A stretch of 22,024 nt of DNA from CAYWNK01 sp047639615 (GCA_047639615.1 JBLIOL010000050.1:1-22024); one strand, 5' to 3'. Positions 1 through 8,131 are shown, numbered from the stretch's first letter. Notes: generated by a model from the letters alone, not told the origin. Program-made: numbers and translations.

Positions 1-177
1 GTTCGGCCCTGGCAGGAGCTCCGCCACGGTCAGACAAGCCCCACATAGGGATATGGAATCGCCCAAACCGGGCTCCCAGCCCTCCAGAGCAGGGGCACGC
101 ACCACCAGGCGGGCACCGGTGCCTCGGGACTCCACGGATTGGATCGGGACAAGCGCTTCGACGATTCCTGTGAACAC
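1..177 (-). CDS. ribE: Riboflavin synthase alpha subunit, N-terminal part (cut by window edge)
   Basis: Reading the minus strand from a GTG at 177-175 gives 59 uninterrupted codons to the window edge. The peptide begins MFTGIVEAL and later has GDSISLCGACLTV, the two hallmarks of the first lumazine-binding barrel of riboflavin synthase (family pattern MFTGIVE and GDSIAVNGVCLTV). The enzyme dismutates two 6,7-dimethyl-8-ribityllumazine molecules to riboflavin and a pyrimidinedione in the cytoplasm. The full protein is normally about 200 residues with two such barrels, so most of it lies outside the window. The start is fixed by the family N-terminus: the frame stays open upstream, but there is no better start codon and the upstream sequence is low-complexity proline codons. 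No Shine-Dalgarno is visible. The gene is divergent from trmD. The peptide match is strong; the remainder cannot be seen. Confidence 0.88.
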   Translation of the reverse strand, partial: MFTGIVEALVPIQSVESRGTGARLVVRAPALEGWEPGLGDSISLCGACLTVAELLPGPN

Positions 178-181
178 GGCT

Positions 182-208
182 GGAGGGGGGGGCAGGGGGG
201 GCTCGGGG
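182..208 (+). repeat. G-run tract with G-quadruplex potential between ribE and trmD
   Basis: The plus strand carries runs of eight G (185-192), seven G (195-201) and four G (205-208) separated by two or three bases. If the eight-base run supplies two G-triplets, the tract meets the G3+N1-7 quadruplex pattern. It lies 5-31 bases upstream of the ribE start, so it is C-rich in the ribE sense direction, and about 40 bases upstream of the proposed trmD promoter. The runs are seen directly; any folding or regulatory role is inference. Confidence 0.5.
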
Positions 209-246
209 TAGCCGGCAACTAGCTTGCCGACAGGCGCCCATTAGAC

Positions 247-275
247 TTGACGGCCCCCCGGAGCGTGCCTACCCT
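247..275 (+). promoter_or_regulatory. Possible sigma-70-type promoter for trmD-rplS
   Basis: TTGACG at 247-252 matches five of six bases of the -35 consensus and is followed after 17 bases by TACCCT at 270-275, a weak -10. It lies 27 bases before the trmD start. The spacing is ideal but the -10 is poor, so this is a candidate only. Confidence 0.35.
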
Positions 276-302
276 GCTGGCCCTTTTCGCCCTTCGGCGT
301 CT

Positions 303-1016
303 ATGCCGCTCTTTACCATTCTCACCCTCTTTCCGGAGGCGCTGGAGTCCTACGCCAATGTAGGCATCCTCGGCCTCGCACGACGCAATGGCCTCGTGGA
401 GATCGACTTCGTCGATTTTCGCGACTGGGCCCGGGACCGTCATCGCACCGTGGACGATCGCCCTTTTGGCGGCGGCCCGGGCATGGTCCTGAAGCCTGAG
501 CCCATCGTCGAGTGCGTTGACTGGATCGAAGCACGTCGCGGCCCCCACCGCCGCATCGCGCTTTGCCCCACTGGCCCTCTCTTCCGGCAATCCGACGCAG
601 CCGAGCTGGCCGCCGCGGAACGAACCCTCCTGCTCTGCGGACGCTACGAGGGTTTCGACCAGCGCGCCCTCGACCACTTGGCCTTCGAGACCCTGTCCAT
701 TGGCGAGTTCGTTCTTGCCGGCGGAGAGCTCCCGGCCCTATGCGTCCTCGAAGCCGCGACGCGACTGATCCCAGGCGCGCTCGGCCACGAGCTCTCCGCC
801 GTCCAGGACTCGTTCCACGACGGCGAGACCCTCGACCACCCCCACTACACTCGTCCGCGGACCTTCCGCGGCGAGCCGGTACCCGACGTACTGATGAGCG
901 GCGATCACGCCCGAATCGACGCCTGGCGCCAAAAAGAAGCACGTAACCGAACACGGACCCGCCAAGCGGAGGAGGCTCGCAGAGCCCCCCAAGCGGATTC
1001 GCCCGACCGCCCCTAG
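303..1016 (+). CDS. trmD: tRNA (guanine-N1-)-methyltransferase TrmD
   Basis: The 237-residue product is of normal TrmD length. TrmD uses S-adenosylmethionine to methylate N1 of G37 next to the anticodon, which prevents +1 frameshifting. Visible family motifs are the N-terminal ILTLFPE, FGGGPGMVLKPEPI (residues 55-68), CGRYEGFDQR (112-121) and SIGEFVLAGGE (132-142), the last two forming the deep trefoil knot that binds S-adenosylmethionine. QDSF around residue 169 matches the position of the catalytic aspartate of E. coli TrmD, and PHYTRPRTFRGEPVPDVLMSG (180-200) lies in the C-terminal tRNA-binding half. The ATG start agrees with the family N-terminus, but no Shine-Dalgarno precedes it. rplS follows after 55 bases. 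In most bacteria rimM and rpsP lie directly upstream; here the upstream neighbour is the divergent ribE. Confidence 0.97.
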   Translation: MPLFTILTLFPEALESYANVGILGLARRNGLVEIDFVDFRDWARDRHRTVDDRPFGGGPGMVLKPEPIVECVDWIEARRGPHRRIALCPTGPLFRQSDAAELAAAERTLLLCGRYEGFDQRALDHLAFETLSIGEFVLAGGELPALCVLEAATRLIPGALGHELSAVQDSFHDGETLDHPHYTRPRTFRGEPVPDVLMSGDHARIDAWRQKEARNRTRTRQAEEARRAPQADSPDRP

Positions 1017-1045
1017 CGAGCAATCGCAACTAGCCGACCCCTATT

Positions 1046-1063
1046 GGAGCCGCACGCGGCTCC
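1046..1063 (+). promoter_or_regulatory. Perfect hairpin just before rplS
   Basis: GGAGCCGC (1046-1053), two bases, then GCGGCTCC (1056-1063) form a perfect 8-base inverted repeat in the trmD-rplS spacer. It ends eight bases before the rplS ATG, so the hairpin would occupy the ribosome-binding region. It could act as a translational control or autoregulatory site for L19, or protect the transcript. No T-run follows, so a simple terminator is unlikely. Structure is seen; function is inferred. Confidence 0.5.
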
Positions 1064-1071
1064 GCAGTCAG

Positions 1072-1488
1072 ATGGATCTCATTCACGAACTTGAACTCGA
1101 ACTGGGCAAGAAGTCCCTGCCCAACGTCCACCCCGGCGACAGCGTCGAGGTGCACTACCTCATTAAAGAGGGCGAGAAGGAGCGCGTTCAGCTCTTCTCC
1201 GGCACGATCATCTCCGTCCAGGGTCGCGGTATCCGCCGCAACATCATCGTGCGTCGCATCGTCCAAGGCGAAGGCGTCGAGCGTACCTTCCCCCTGCACG
1301 GCCCCCGCGTGAAGGACGTCGTCATCACCCGTCGCGGTGATGTGCGCCGCGCCAAGCTCTACTACCTGCGCGATCGCGTCGGTAAGAAGACTCGCGTCAA
1401 GGAGCTCCTGGGCGACAAGTCCCGCCGCGAGCGGGACGCCGAGAAGGCCCGCCGGGCCTCTCTCGAAGAGAACTCAGACCAGGCCTAG
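1072..1488 (+). CDS. rplS: 50S ribosomal protein L19 (bL19)
   Basis: The 138-residue product matches bacterial L19, a component of the large subunit at the interface with the small subunit. It shows PGDSVEVHYLIKEGEKERVQLFSG near residue 23, IRRNIIVRRIVQGEGVERTFPLHGP in the middle and RRGDVRRAKLYYLRDRVGK towards the end (each quoted here as the family-diagnostic stretch). The C-terminal 25 residues are a highly charged, lysine/arginine/glutamate-rich tail beyond the usual ~115-residue core. It is the second gene of a trmD-rplS pair with a 55-base spacer containing a hairpin, and it is followed by a terminator-like stem-loop. No Shine-Dalgarno is apparent. The assignment is secure. Confidence 0.97.
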   Translation: MDLIHELELELGKKSLPNVHPGDSVEVHYLIKEGEKERVQLFSGTIISVQGRGIRRNIIVRRIVQGEGVERTFPLHGPRVKDVVITRRGDVRRAKLYYLRDRVGKKTRVKELLGDKSRRERDAEKARRASLEENSDQA

Positions 1489-1499
1489 GCCTGTCCTAC

Positions 1500-1535
1500 G
1501 GGGCCCGATCTCACCAGAGGGTGGGATCGGGCCCC
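1500..1535 (+). terminator. Stem-loop terminator after rplS
   Basis: GGGGCCCGATC (1500-1510) pairs perfectly with GATCGGGCCCC (1525-1535). The inner bases TCACC and GGTGG continue the stem to about 16 base pairs with an AGAG loop. It begins 12 bases after the rplS stop. There is no strong T-run afterwards, so termination may not follow the classical intrinsic pattern, but the position and stability make a transcript end likely. Confidence 0.75.
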
Positions 1536-1671
1536 CTGACGTTTCGCGGGTGCAGCCAAGGCTCACCACCGAAACCGGTGCTTGCCCCGCAAGACGCCCG
1601 CACAACTTCCGAATAAACCCCCTTCGGGCTCCTCGAGCCTGACGACCCCGTCCCCGCTGCGCCGCTTTTCG

Positions 1672-4600
1672 ATGCTCGAAGACATCTCACGCAAAGTCAC
1701 GATCCTGCTTTCCCTTCTGGTGGCCACTGCCATCTCCTGGGCGGTGCTGGGTCTAAACCTGGGCTTGGACCTGCAGGGCGGTACCCGCCTGGTCTACTCC
1801 ATCGACATCGACCGTGCTCTCGAGGACGGCAGCATCACCGAGTCGGAGGCTGCCAACCCCTCGAAGCTGAAGTCGGATGTGATCAGCATCTGGACCAAGC
1901 GCATCGACCCCCAGGGCGTGCGCAACGTCGTCGTGCGCAGTGAAGGCACCAACCAGATCTCGATCGAGATCCCGGGCAGTGCTTCCGCCGTGCGCAGCAA
2001 GGTCAGCGCCCCGCTCTTGGAGGCCATCGACGAGGAGTCAATCCGCATCGAGCTGGATGCCTTGCTGCCCAAAGTGGATGGCCAGGAACCGCGCGCCAGC
2101 GAACTGGCGGACCTATTCCCCTCATCAGGTGGTGTGATCGAGATCGGCGGCGAGCGCATGCGCTACAGCCGTCGCCAAGGCTACGTCCTACGCGAGGTTG
2201 AGCGCGGCTACGACGGCACCGGCGCCAAGACTCACGCGAAGGGCGATTCGATTCTGCTCAAGGCCTCTGACCCGTGGCGCGATCTCATCGAGAACGTCGG
2301 GGACATGCACTTCTTCATCGAAGCCACCGGCAACGACCTGCGCGATGCCAGCAACCCGGCACTGTCCACGGACCTGCCCGGCGAGACCGACGCCATGCGC
2401 GCTTGGCTGACCGCCAACCCCGGTATCGGCATCCAGAGCTACAACGACGAGCTGGCCCAGCGCGAGGGCCCCGCTAGCCGCTTGCGCTTCTACCCCATGG
2501 CTTCGGACAACCCCGACGCCACGCTCGAGTCCCTGATGCAGGCGCTGATCATTCAAGAGAATGAGAACTGGCGCTTCGACGGCGACGACATGCAGGCCTT
2601 CTACCCGTCCACGGACGACCTGGGTCTGCCCGCCGTTGGCTTCATCGCCAAGGGCGAGTCCCAGACCCACTTCGGTGACTTCACCGAGGAGCACGAGCAG
2701 GAGCGCATGGCGATCGTCATCAACGACGTGGTCGCTACTTTCCCGAACATCTCTGAGCGCCTGCCAGGCCGCGGCATCATCAACGGTGGCGCCGGCGGCT
2801 TCACCTTCGAAGAGGTCAACGAGCTGATCGAAGTGCTGCGCAGTGGTTCGCTCAAGATCCGCCCGGACTTCGAGTCCCAAGAGACCGTCGGTGCAACCCT
2901 CGGTGCTGAGTACGTGAAGCGCGGATTCACCTCCGCCGCCCTGGGTCTGACCCTGGTGCTGATCTTCATGCTGTTCTACTACCGCAAGCTCGGTGTGATC
3001 GCAGCGATTGGCCTACTGTTCAACCTGGTGCTCCTGATGGGCTCCATGGCCTTCATCCGGGCCACCCTCACGCTACCGGGCGTGGCGGGCATCATCCTGA
3101 CGGTCGGTATGGCGGTGGACGCCAACATTCTGATCTACGAGCGGATCCGCGAGGAGGCCGCCCGCGGCCGCAAGCCTCTGCAGTCCGCACGGGACGGCTT
3201 CAGCAACGCGCTCTCGACCATCGTCGACGCCAACCTGACCACGCTAATCACAGGCCTGATCCTCTACAAGTTCGGCACCGGCCCCATCAAGGGCTTCGCG
3301 ACCACGCTCTGCATCGGAATCATCACCTCGATGATCTCGGCGCTGATGCTGACCCGCGTGCTCGTGCACGTGGCACTCGAGAAGGGCGTCGAAGACTGGA
3401 GCATGATGCAGTTCGTCAGCAAGACGAAGATCAACTTCATGGGCAAGGCCAAGCTCGCCGGGGTGCTATCCCTGGGCTTGATCATCGCCGGCGTGAGTCT
3501 CTTCGCCAGCCTGCCCACCAAGCAGAAGGTCGGCATCGACTTCCTCGGTGGTACCAGCCTCACCATCCGCACCGAAGAGCCCCAGACCGCGGACACCATC
3601 CGCGAGCTGCTCTCCGCTGACGGCAACGAGCTGATCGGCCAAGACAACCTCTTCACCAAGTCGAAAGAGGTCAAGCCGATCCTCAACTCGAGTGACGCTG
3701 ATGGCTTCACCTCCTTCCGAGTGGTCGCCAAGACACCGGACGCAGACCTCTCCAGCATCCGCGAGGATGTGGAGACCTGGCTCGGCAGCGTTCTGCAGAA
3801 GGGCCCGGTCGAAGTCAGCGTTACCGATGGTCGCGCCGAAGGCCGCCTCTACTTCAGCGGTGAGCACAAGCCGCAGGACCTGGTGACGATTCTCGTCGGT
3901 CAGGGCATCGGCGCTGCCACCGTCACTCAAGACGGCGAGAGCGGCGGCACCTACTCCTTCTCCGGCACCGCCGGCGCGGGCAAGACTGCCTCCGTCCTCC
4001 GAGCTCAGCTGAGCCGCGACCTGGAGAGCCTCACGGATGCTTCCGGCCAGGTTCTGACCCTCTCCAGCCCCATCGGTGAACTCACCTCCGTGGGCGCGCA
4101 GGTGGTCGAGGATCTGCGGGACAAGGCCGTGGTCGCCATCCTGCTCAGCCTCTTCGCCGCCGTGATGTATATCCGGGTGCGCTTCGCTGAGTACTCCTAC
4201 GGTTTCGCCGCTGTGATCGCGCTCGTCCACGACGTGCTGATCACCATCGGCGCCCTGGGCTTGATGATCTGGACCGGAGCCATCGAGGCTGAGATCAACC
4301 TAGCCATGATCGCGGCCTTCATGACCATCATCGGTTACTCCCTCAACGATACGATCGTTGTGTTCGACCGTATCCGAGAGAACCTGCACAGGGTCAAGGG
4401 CTCCATGCGGGAGATCATCAACGTCTCCATCAACCAGACCCTGGCACGCACCCTGCTGACCTCGATCACCACCCTGATCTCGGTCACCCTGCTGTTCGCT
4501 TTCAACCTGGGTACGGGCAACGTAATCGAGGGCTTCGCCTTCGCCATGTTGGTCGGCGTCTTGGTCGGAACCTACTCCTCCATGTTCGTGGCCACCCCGG

Positions 4601-4719
4601 CCCTGCTCTGGCTGGAAGGTATCCGTCAGTCCCGTCTCACGGATGAGGAGCGCGCCGAAGAGGCCGCCCTGGCCCTTGAAGGCACAGCCATCGACGAGGT
4701 CGACGCGGTCGACAACTAG
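1672..4719 (+). CDS. secDF: Fused protein-export membrane protein SecDF
   Basis: The 1015-residue product joins SecD and SecF in one chain. SecDF is the RND-type accessory of the SecYEG channel that uses the proton gradient to pull exported proteins across the membrane. SecD part: first membrane helix (about 10-28), GLDLQGGTRLVY (31-42), a long extracytoplasmic P1 domain (about 43-410), then five helices containing VGMAVDANILIYERIREE (478-495) with the proton-relay aspartate D483. SecF part: helix near 595-613, GIDFLGGTSLTI (621-632), a long second extracytoplasmic domain (about 633-815) and helices containing GYSLNDTIVVFDRIREN (888-904). P1 carries an extra segment (about 156-197) not expected in SecD. 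The ATG at 1672 puts the first helix right at the N-terminus; a TTG at 1582 in frame would add 30 residues (proline/serine-rich) and is less likely. Fused SecDF is known in several phyla, so the fusion is not a defect. Confidence 0.96.
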   Translation: MLEDISRKVTILLSLLVATAISWAVLGLNLGLDLQGGTRLVYSIDIDRALEDGSITESEAANPSKLKSDVISIWTKRIDPQGVRNVVVRSEGTNQISIEIPGSASAVRSKVSAPLLEAIDEESIRIELDALLPKVDGQEPRASELADLFPSSGGVIEIGGERMRYSRRQGYVLREVERGYDGTGAKTHAKGDSILLKASDPWRDLIENVGDMHFFIEATGNDLRDASNPALSTDLPGETDAMRAWLTANPGIGIQSYNDELAQREGPASRLRFYPMASDNPDATLESLMQALIIQENENWRFDGDDMQAFYPSTDDLGLPAVGFIAKGESQTHFGDFTEEHEQERMAIVINDVVATFPNISERLPGRGIINGGAGGFTFEEVNELIEVLRSGSLKIRPDFESQETVGATLGAEYVKRGFTSAALGLTLVLIFMLFYYRKLGVIAAIGLLFNLVLLMGSMAFIRATLTLPGVAGIILTVGMAVDANILIYERIREEAARGRKPLQSARDGFSNALSTIVDANLTTLITGLILYKFGTGPIKGFATTLCIGIITSMISALMLTRVLVHVALEKGVEDWSMMQFVSKTKINFMGKAKLAGVLSLGLIIAGVSLFASLPTKQKVGIDFLGGTSLTIRTEEPQTADTIRELLSADGNELIGQDNLFTKSKEVKPILNSSDADGFTSFRVVAKTPDADLSSIREDVETWLGSVLQKGPVEVSVTDGRAEGRLYFSGEHKPQDLVTILVGQGIGAATVTQDGESGGTYSFSGTAGAGKTASVLRAQLSRDLESLTDASGQVLTLSSPIGELTSVGAQVVEDLRDKAVVAILLSLFAAVMYIRVRFAEYSYGFAAVIALVHDVLITIGALGLMIWTGAIEAEINLAMIAAFMTIIGYSLNDTIVVFDRIRENLHRVKGSMREIINVSINQTLARTLLTSITTLISVTLLFAFNLGTGNVIEGFAFAMLVGVLVGTYSSMFVATPALLWLEGIRQSRLTDEERAEEAALALEGTAIDEVDAVDN

Positions 4720-4740
4720 GTCGCTCTCCCGCGATCGAGG

Positions 4741-4758
4741 GGCGTCCCATCAGACGCC
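4741..4758 (+). terminator. Weak stem-loop after secDF
   Basis: GGCGTC (4741-4746), six bases, then GACGCC (4753-4758) form a short perfect stem 21 bases after the secDF stop. It has no T-run. It may be a weak terminator or processing site between secDF and the next gene. Confidence 0.3.
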
Positions 4759-4827
4759 TGGCTTCGTATACCGCGCTCCGGTTACCCTGCTTCTAGCACG
4801 GGGCCGGAGCGCGGCCCATTTCGGCTC

Positions 4828-5289
4828 ATGCGAATCATCCTCGGTCTACTACTCCTCGGCGGTCTATTCCTGATGGCCGCCCTGTGGCAAGACCGCATCA
4901 CCGAACGACTGCGCGGGGAGCGGCGCTTGGTGCACGGCATCCCCCAGGCCGGCGATATACGCGGCGACGACTGGGCACGCCTGATCCTGGGCCGGCCCAG
5001 TGGCGAAGAGCCTCTGCCCGCCCCCACCGACCTCTCCACGCCCCCGCCCGTGGACGAGGATCAAGAGTTCCGCATCGAGCTGCCCGACTTCGCGCCGGAC
5101 TACCACTACGTGGTTACCTCCAAGGACGTGCTCGGCAAAATCTGCCAGGCGCACTACGACTCGGAGTATCCGCTGCGCAAGCTGGTGGCTGCCGTAGCCG
5201 CCTACAACGACCTGCGTTCGGCCAACGACATCCGCGCCGGCCACGTGCTCCTGCTGCCAGACCTGGGCATCCTCTTCCCCCAGGACTGA
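4828..5289 (+). CDS. Small membrane-anchored LysM-domain protein
   Basis: The 153-residue product starts with one hydrophobic helix (about residues 3-19), then a charged linker, a proline-rich stretch (62-75), and a C-terminal LysM-like module (about 92-145). The module reads YHYVVTSKDVLGKICQAHY, then AAVAAYNDL and IRAGHVLLLPDL, which follow the LysM pattern: a Y-x-V-x-x-x-D opening, an aromatic residue after the first helix, N in the middle and I-x-x-G-x-x-L-x-L-P at the end. LysM modules bind N-acetylglucosamine in peptidoglycan, so the protein probably sits in the cytoplasmic membrane with its domain reaching the cell wall. No enzymatic domain is present. It follows secDF by 108 bases and converges on the sensor kinase gene with only four bases between the stop codons. 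Its exact role is unknown. Confidence 0.8.
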   Translation: MRIILGLLLLGGLFLMAALWQDRITERLRGERRLVHGIPQAGDIRGDDWARLILGRPSGEEPLPAPTDLSTPPPVDEDQEFRIELPDFAPDYHYVVTSKDVLGKICQAHYDSEYPLRKLVAAVAAYNDLRSANDIRAGHVLLLPDLGILFPQD

Positions 5290-5293
5290 GCCC

Positions 5294-8131
5294 CTACTGC
5301 ATGCCGCGCAGCTCTCTGAGGGCGCGCTCAAGCTCTAGACGGCCTTGGGTTGCCAGGCCCTCGACTTCGCCGGTACGGCCCTCTCGGCAGGCGCCTTCCA
5401 TGCGGCGCAGAAGCTTCGCGAAGTCCATGGCACCGACCGTACCGTTGGAGGACACAAACTTGTGAGCCACATCCGCACACTCTTCCAAGGAGCCGCCAAG
5501 AACCAGGCGCTCGATCTCGTCCATGATCTCGGGCGCGGTTTCCATGTAGGACTGGATCAGCTCCAAGGCTAGCTCCTCACCCACAGGATCACCGTCGCGC
5601 AGACAGCCAAGAATCATCGGATCCAGAGCCGGTGACGTCTGAGCCGAACTCGAGGCCGGCAGAGGCGCTGACACTTCAGCCAGAGCTTCGGGCTTCACCT
5701 CGACTTCCGCTTCATGGCTCATGTCGGGCTCGACTGCCGCCGTCGTAGTCGTAGCGACCTGAACCTCACAGCGGCTCAGCCAGTCCTCCATCCAAGCGAG
5801 CATGTCACGCGGCTGAATTGGTTTGGTGATGTAGTCGTCCATACCAGCCTGCAAGCATTTCTCGCGGTCACCACGCATGGCATTCGCGGTCATGGCGAGG
5901 ATCGGCACACGGCTACCATCCGCTTCCTCGAAGCTGCGGATCCGACGGGTCGCCTCGAAGCCATCCATCACCGGCATCTGGCAGTCCATCAAGATCAGGT
6001 CGTAGTTCCCTTCACCATAGGCTTCCAAAGCCATGATCCCATTGTCGACCACGTCCACCGGGTATCCGCGCTTGCCCAGGATGTACTGCACCAACTGTTG
6101 GTTGGTCTGGTTGTCCTCCACCAGCAGGATGCGAGTTCTAGAGCGGCGCTGCTCCGGGATCACGTCCTTGGGCTCTTCAGGTTTCGCGCGCTCCGGCTCA
6201 CTCACCCGCATACCCGTCGCGCGCTCGAGCACCTGCAGTAGATCCCCGCGCTTGAGCGGTTGCTTGATGGACGCAAACACCTGGGACTCGTCCGATTCGC
6301 CTTGCTCCTCACTCGGAACACTCGGAATCAGCATCACCACGGGGACTTCAGCTAGCTCGCAATGCCCCCCAAAAGCCCCGAAGAAGGCAGCCTTGCCGGG
6401 CAGCTGCGAATCCAACAGCAGGATGTCGTAGGACTCCCCGCGGGCGAGGTCTTCAAATGCACCGTAGGTCGAGGTCTCCACGTGGGCGTAGCACCCCATC
6501 GTCTCCAGCTCACGCTGGCACAAACTTGCGATCTCAGCGCTCTCGTCAACGATCAGCGCGCGCAGGCCGCGCAGGTTCGGCAGCGTGGCCTTCGCACGCG
6601 CTGAGCCAACTACGACATCACGCAACCACACCCGAGCCCAGAAAGTAGACCCACGACCAAACTCACTCTGCACGCCCACGCTGCCGCGCATGAGATTCGC
6701 TAGCTGTTGAACGATCGCCAGGCCCAGGCCTGTACCGCCATAGCGCCGGCTTGTAGAGGACTCCGCCTGACTGAAGGACTCGAACAGGAACTCCTGCCCC
6801 TCGGGCGAGATACCGATGCCCGTATCACGCACTTCCATGCGCAGCTCGGAGCCACCATTCATGCTGCGCTCGTAGAACAGCTCGATGATGACCACGCCTT
6901 CCTGAGTGAACTTCACAGCGTTGCCCGCGAAGTTGAGCAGCATCTGCTTAAGCCGACCTGGATCGCCCAGAATCGTCGCGGGCACATTCGGGTGCACGAA
7001 GGAACCGACCTTCAGTCCCTTCCCTTGGGCCTCGTACGCAATCAGGTCGCAGACGTCCTCCACGATTTCCCGCGGCTTGAAGGCGAGCTCCTCCAGCTCC
7101 AGCTTGCCGGCCTCGATTTTGCTGAAGTCTAAGATGTCGTTGAGGATCGAAAGCAAGCCGCTCGAAGAGCGCACCACCTTCTCTGCCATGCAGTTTTGGT
7201 CTTCGTCTAGGTCCGTGTCCAGCAGAAGCGCCGCCATGCCCACCACCGCGTTCATGGGCGTACGAATTTCGTGACTCATGTTGGCCAGGAAAGCCGACTT
7301 CGCCACCAAAGCATCCTCGGCCATCCGGTGCGAGGTGTTCAACTCCTCGTTGAGGCGCACGAGCTCCTCGGTGCGGGTCTCGACCTCCTGCTCAAAGGTG
7401 TCGAGCGTGTGGGCAAGCTGGCGGTCTCGCTCGACCACCTCGCCCATGATTTTATTGACCGTGCCCGCCAGTTCCTGGGCCAGGGGATCTTCGCTGCTGA
7501 GGATCGACTCGAACTGCCGCTCCCCGGCAACATGGGATGCAGCGTCATGGAGTTTCTGAAAGGGCGATAGCAGGCGCTCCTGCAAGGTGCGCACCGTGAA
7601 TAGCAGTAGGCCGCCCGCTGTCAGCAGTAGCAAGGCCAGCGGCAGCAAGCGCGCAGCGAGTCCAGGTCCGCGAGCTGCGGCTGACCAAGCCAGCACGAGC
7701 TGTCCGTCGCCGGACTCCAACTGCAGGCTGCGCTCGAGGGTCTGGTAGGGCGGGCCTAGGAGCGGCGTCAGCCGCTCACCGTCCACGCTCCGGGTCCAGT
7801 CAGCCCCACGCTCCCAGCCCCAGACCAATTCTCCGGTGGAGCCAAAGACTGCCGCCGCAACCAGATCGGATTGGAATCGAACCGCAGTCCAAGCCTGCGG
7901 CGGGTGGGACTGCGAGGAGGCCTCGTAGACCGTGTCCGCGGGCGTCGAGACCGCGATCACCTCCGCTAGGACGCCCAGATCGGCCTGAGCGTAACTTCGC
8001 TGCCTCAGGACATCGCTGTATCCAAAGAGGCAAACAAGGGCAAGGAGAGCCGCAACAGCGCCAATAAGGACACGTAGCGATGCACGACAAAAATAGGAGG
8101 GGCGCTTCACGGTGGTGAGCTGTGGGCTCAC
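5294..8131 (-). CDS. Hybrid sensor histidine kinase with two receiver domains and an HPt domain
   Basis: The 945-residue product is a BarA/ArcB-type hybrid kinase. Order: membrane helix (about 20-38), extracytoplasmic sensor region (39-160) resembling no domain I recognise, second helix (about 162-180), HAMP-like linker and coiled coil (181-275), HisKA with SHEIRTPMNAVVGM (phospho-acceptor H287), HATPase_c with N404, DTGIGIS (436-442) and GGTGLGLAIV (465-474). Receiver 1 (about 522-640) has D529/E530, D574 and K623 but no Thr/Ser at its usual switch position, so it looks divergent. Receiver 2 (about 667-785) is canonical: E672/D673, D716, T748, K770. A C-terminal HPt domain (about 838-940) has H890 but V893 where HPt domains usually have lysine. 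It starts with GTG 50 bases after hflX, so is probably co-transcribed with nadB-hflX. The signal and output are unknown; no dedicated response regulator is adjacent. Confidence 0.95.
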   Translation of the reverse strand: MSPQLTTVKRPSYFCRASLRVLIGAVAALLALVCLFGYSDVLRQRSYAQADLGVLAEVIAVSTPADTVYEASSQSHPPQAWTAVRFQSDLVAAAVFGSTGELVWGWERGADWTRSVDGERLTPLLGPPYQTLERSLQLESGDGQLVLAWSAAARGPGLAARLLPLALLLLTAGGLLLFTVRTLQERLLSPFQKLHDAASHVAGERQFESILSSEDPLAQELAGTVNKIMGEVVERDRQLAHTLDTFEQEVETRTEELVRLNEELNTSHRMAEDALVAKSAFLANMSHEIRTPMNAVVGMAALLLDTDLDEDQNCMAEKVVRSSSGLLSILNDILDFSKIEAGKLELEELAFKPREIVEDVCDLIAYEAQGKGLKVGSFVHPNVPATILGDPGRLKQMLLNFAGNAVKFTQEGVVIIELFYERSMNGGSELRMEVRDTGIGISPEGQEFLFESFSQAESSTSRRYGGTGLGLAIVQQLANLMRGSVGVQSEFGRGSTFWARVWLRDVVVGSARAKATLPNLRGLRALIVDESAEIASLCQRELETMGCYAHVETSTYGAFEDLARGESYDILLLDSQLPGKAAFFGAFGGHCELAEVPVVMLIPSVPSEEQGESDESQVFASIKQPLKRGDLLQVLERATGMRVSEPERAKPEEPKDVIPEQRRSRTRILLVEDNQTNQQLVQYILGKRGYPVDVVDNGIMALEAYGEGNYDLILMDCQMPVMDGFEATRRIRSFEEADGSRVPILAMTANAMRGDREKCLQAGMDDYITKPIQPRDMLAWMEDWLSRCEVQVATTTTAAVEPDMSHEAEVEVKPEALAEVSAPLPASSSAQTSPALDPMILGCLRDGDPVGEELALELIQSYMETAPEIMDEIERLVLGGSLEECADVAHKFVSSNGTVGAMDFAKLLRRMEGACREGRTGEVEGLATQGRLELERALRELRGMQ

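Noticed and set aside
1..300. rimM or rpsP upstream of trmD
   Set aside because: Plus-strand frames in this stretch are short and broken, while the minus strand gives a clear riboflavin synthase N-terminus.
322..1029. Minus-strand frame of 235 codons opposite trmD
   Set aside because: Arginine/glycine-rich shadow; trmD is certain.
1582..1671. TTG start giving secDF 30 extra N-terminal residues
   Set aside because: The added stretch is Pro/Ser-rich without signal features, while the ATG at 1672 places the first membrane helix right at the N-terminus as in the family.
2188..2880. Minus-strand open frame of 230 codons inside secDF
   Set aside because: Shadow of secDF in a GC-rich region.
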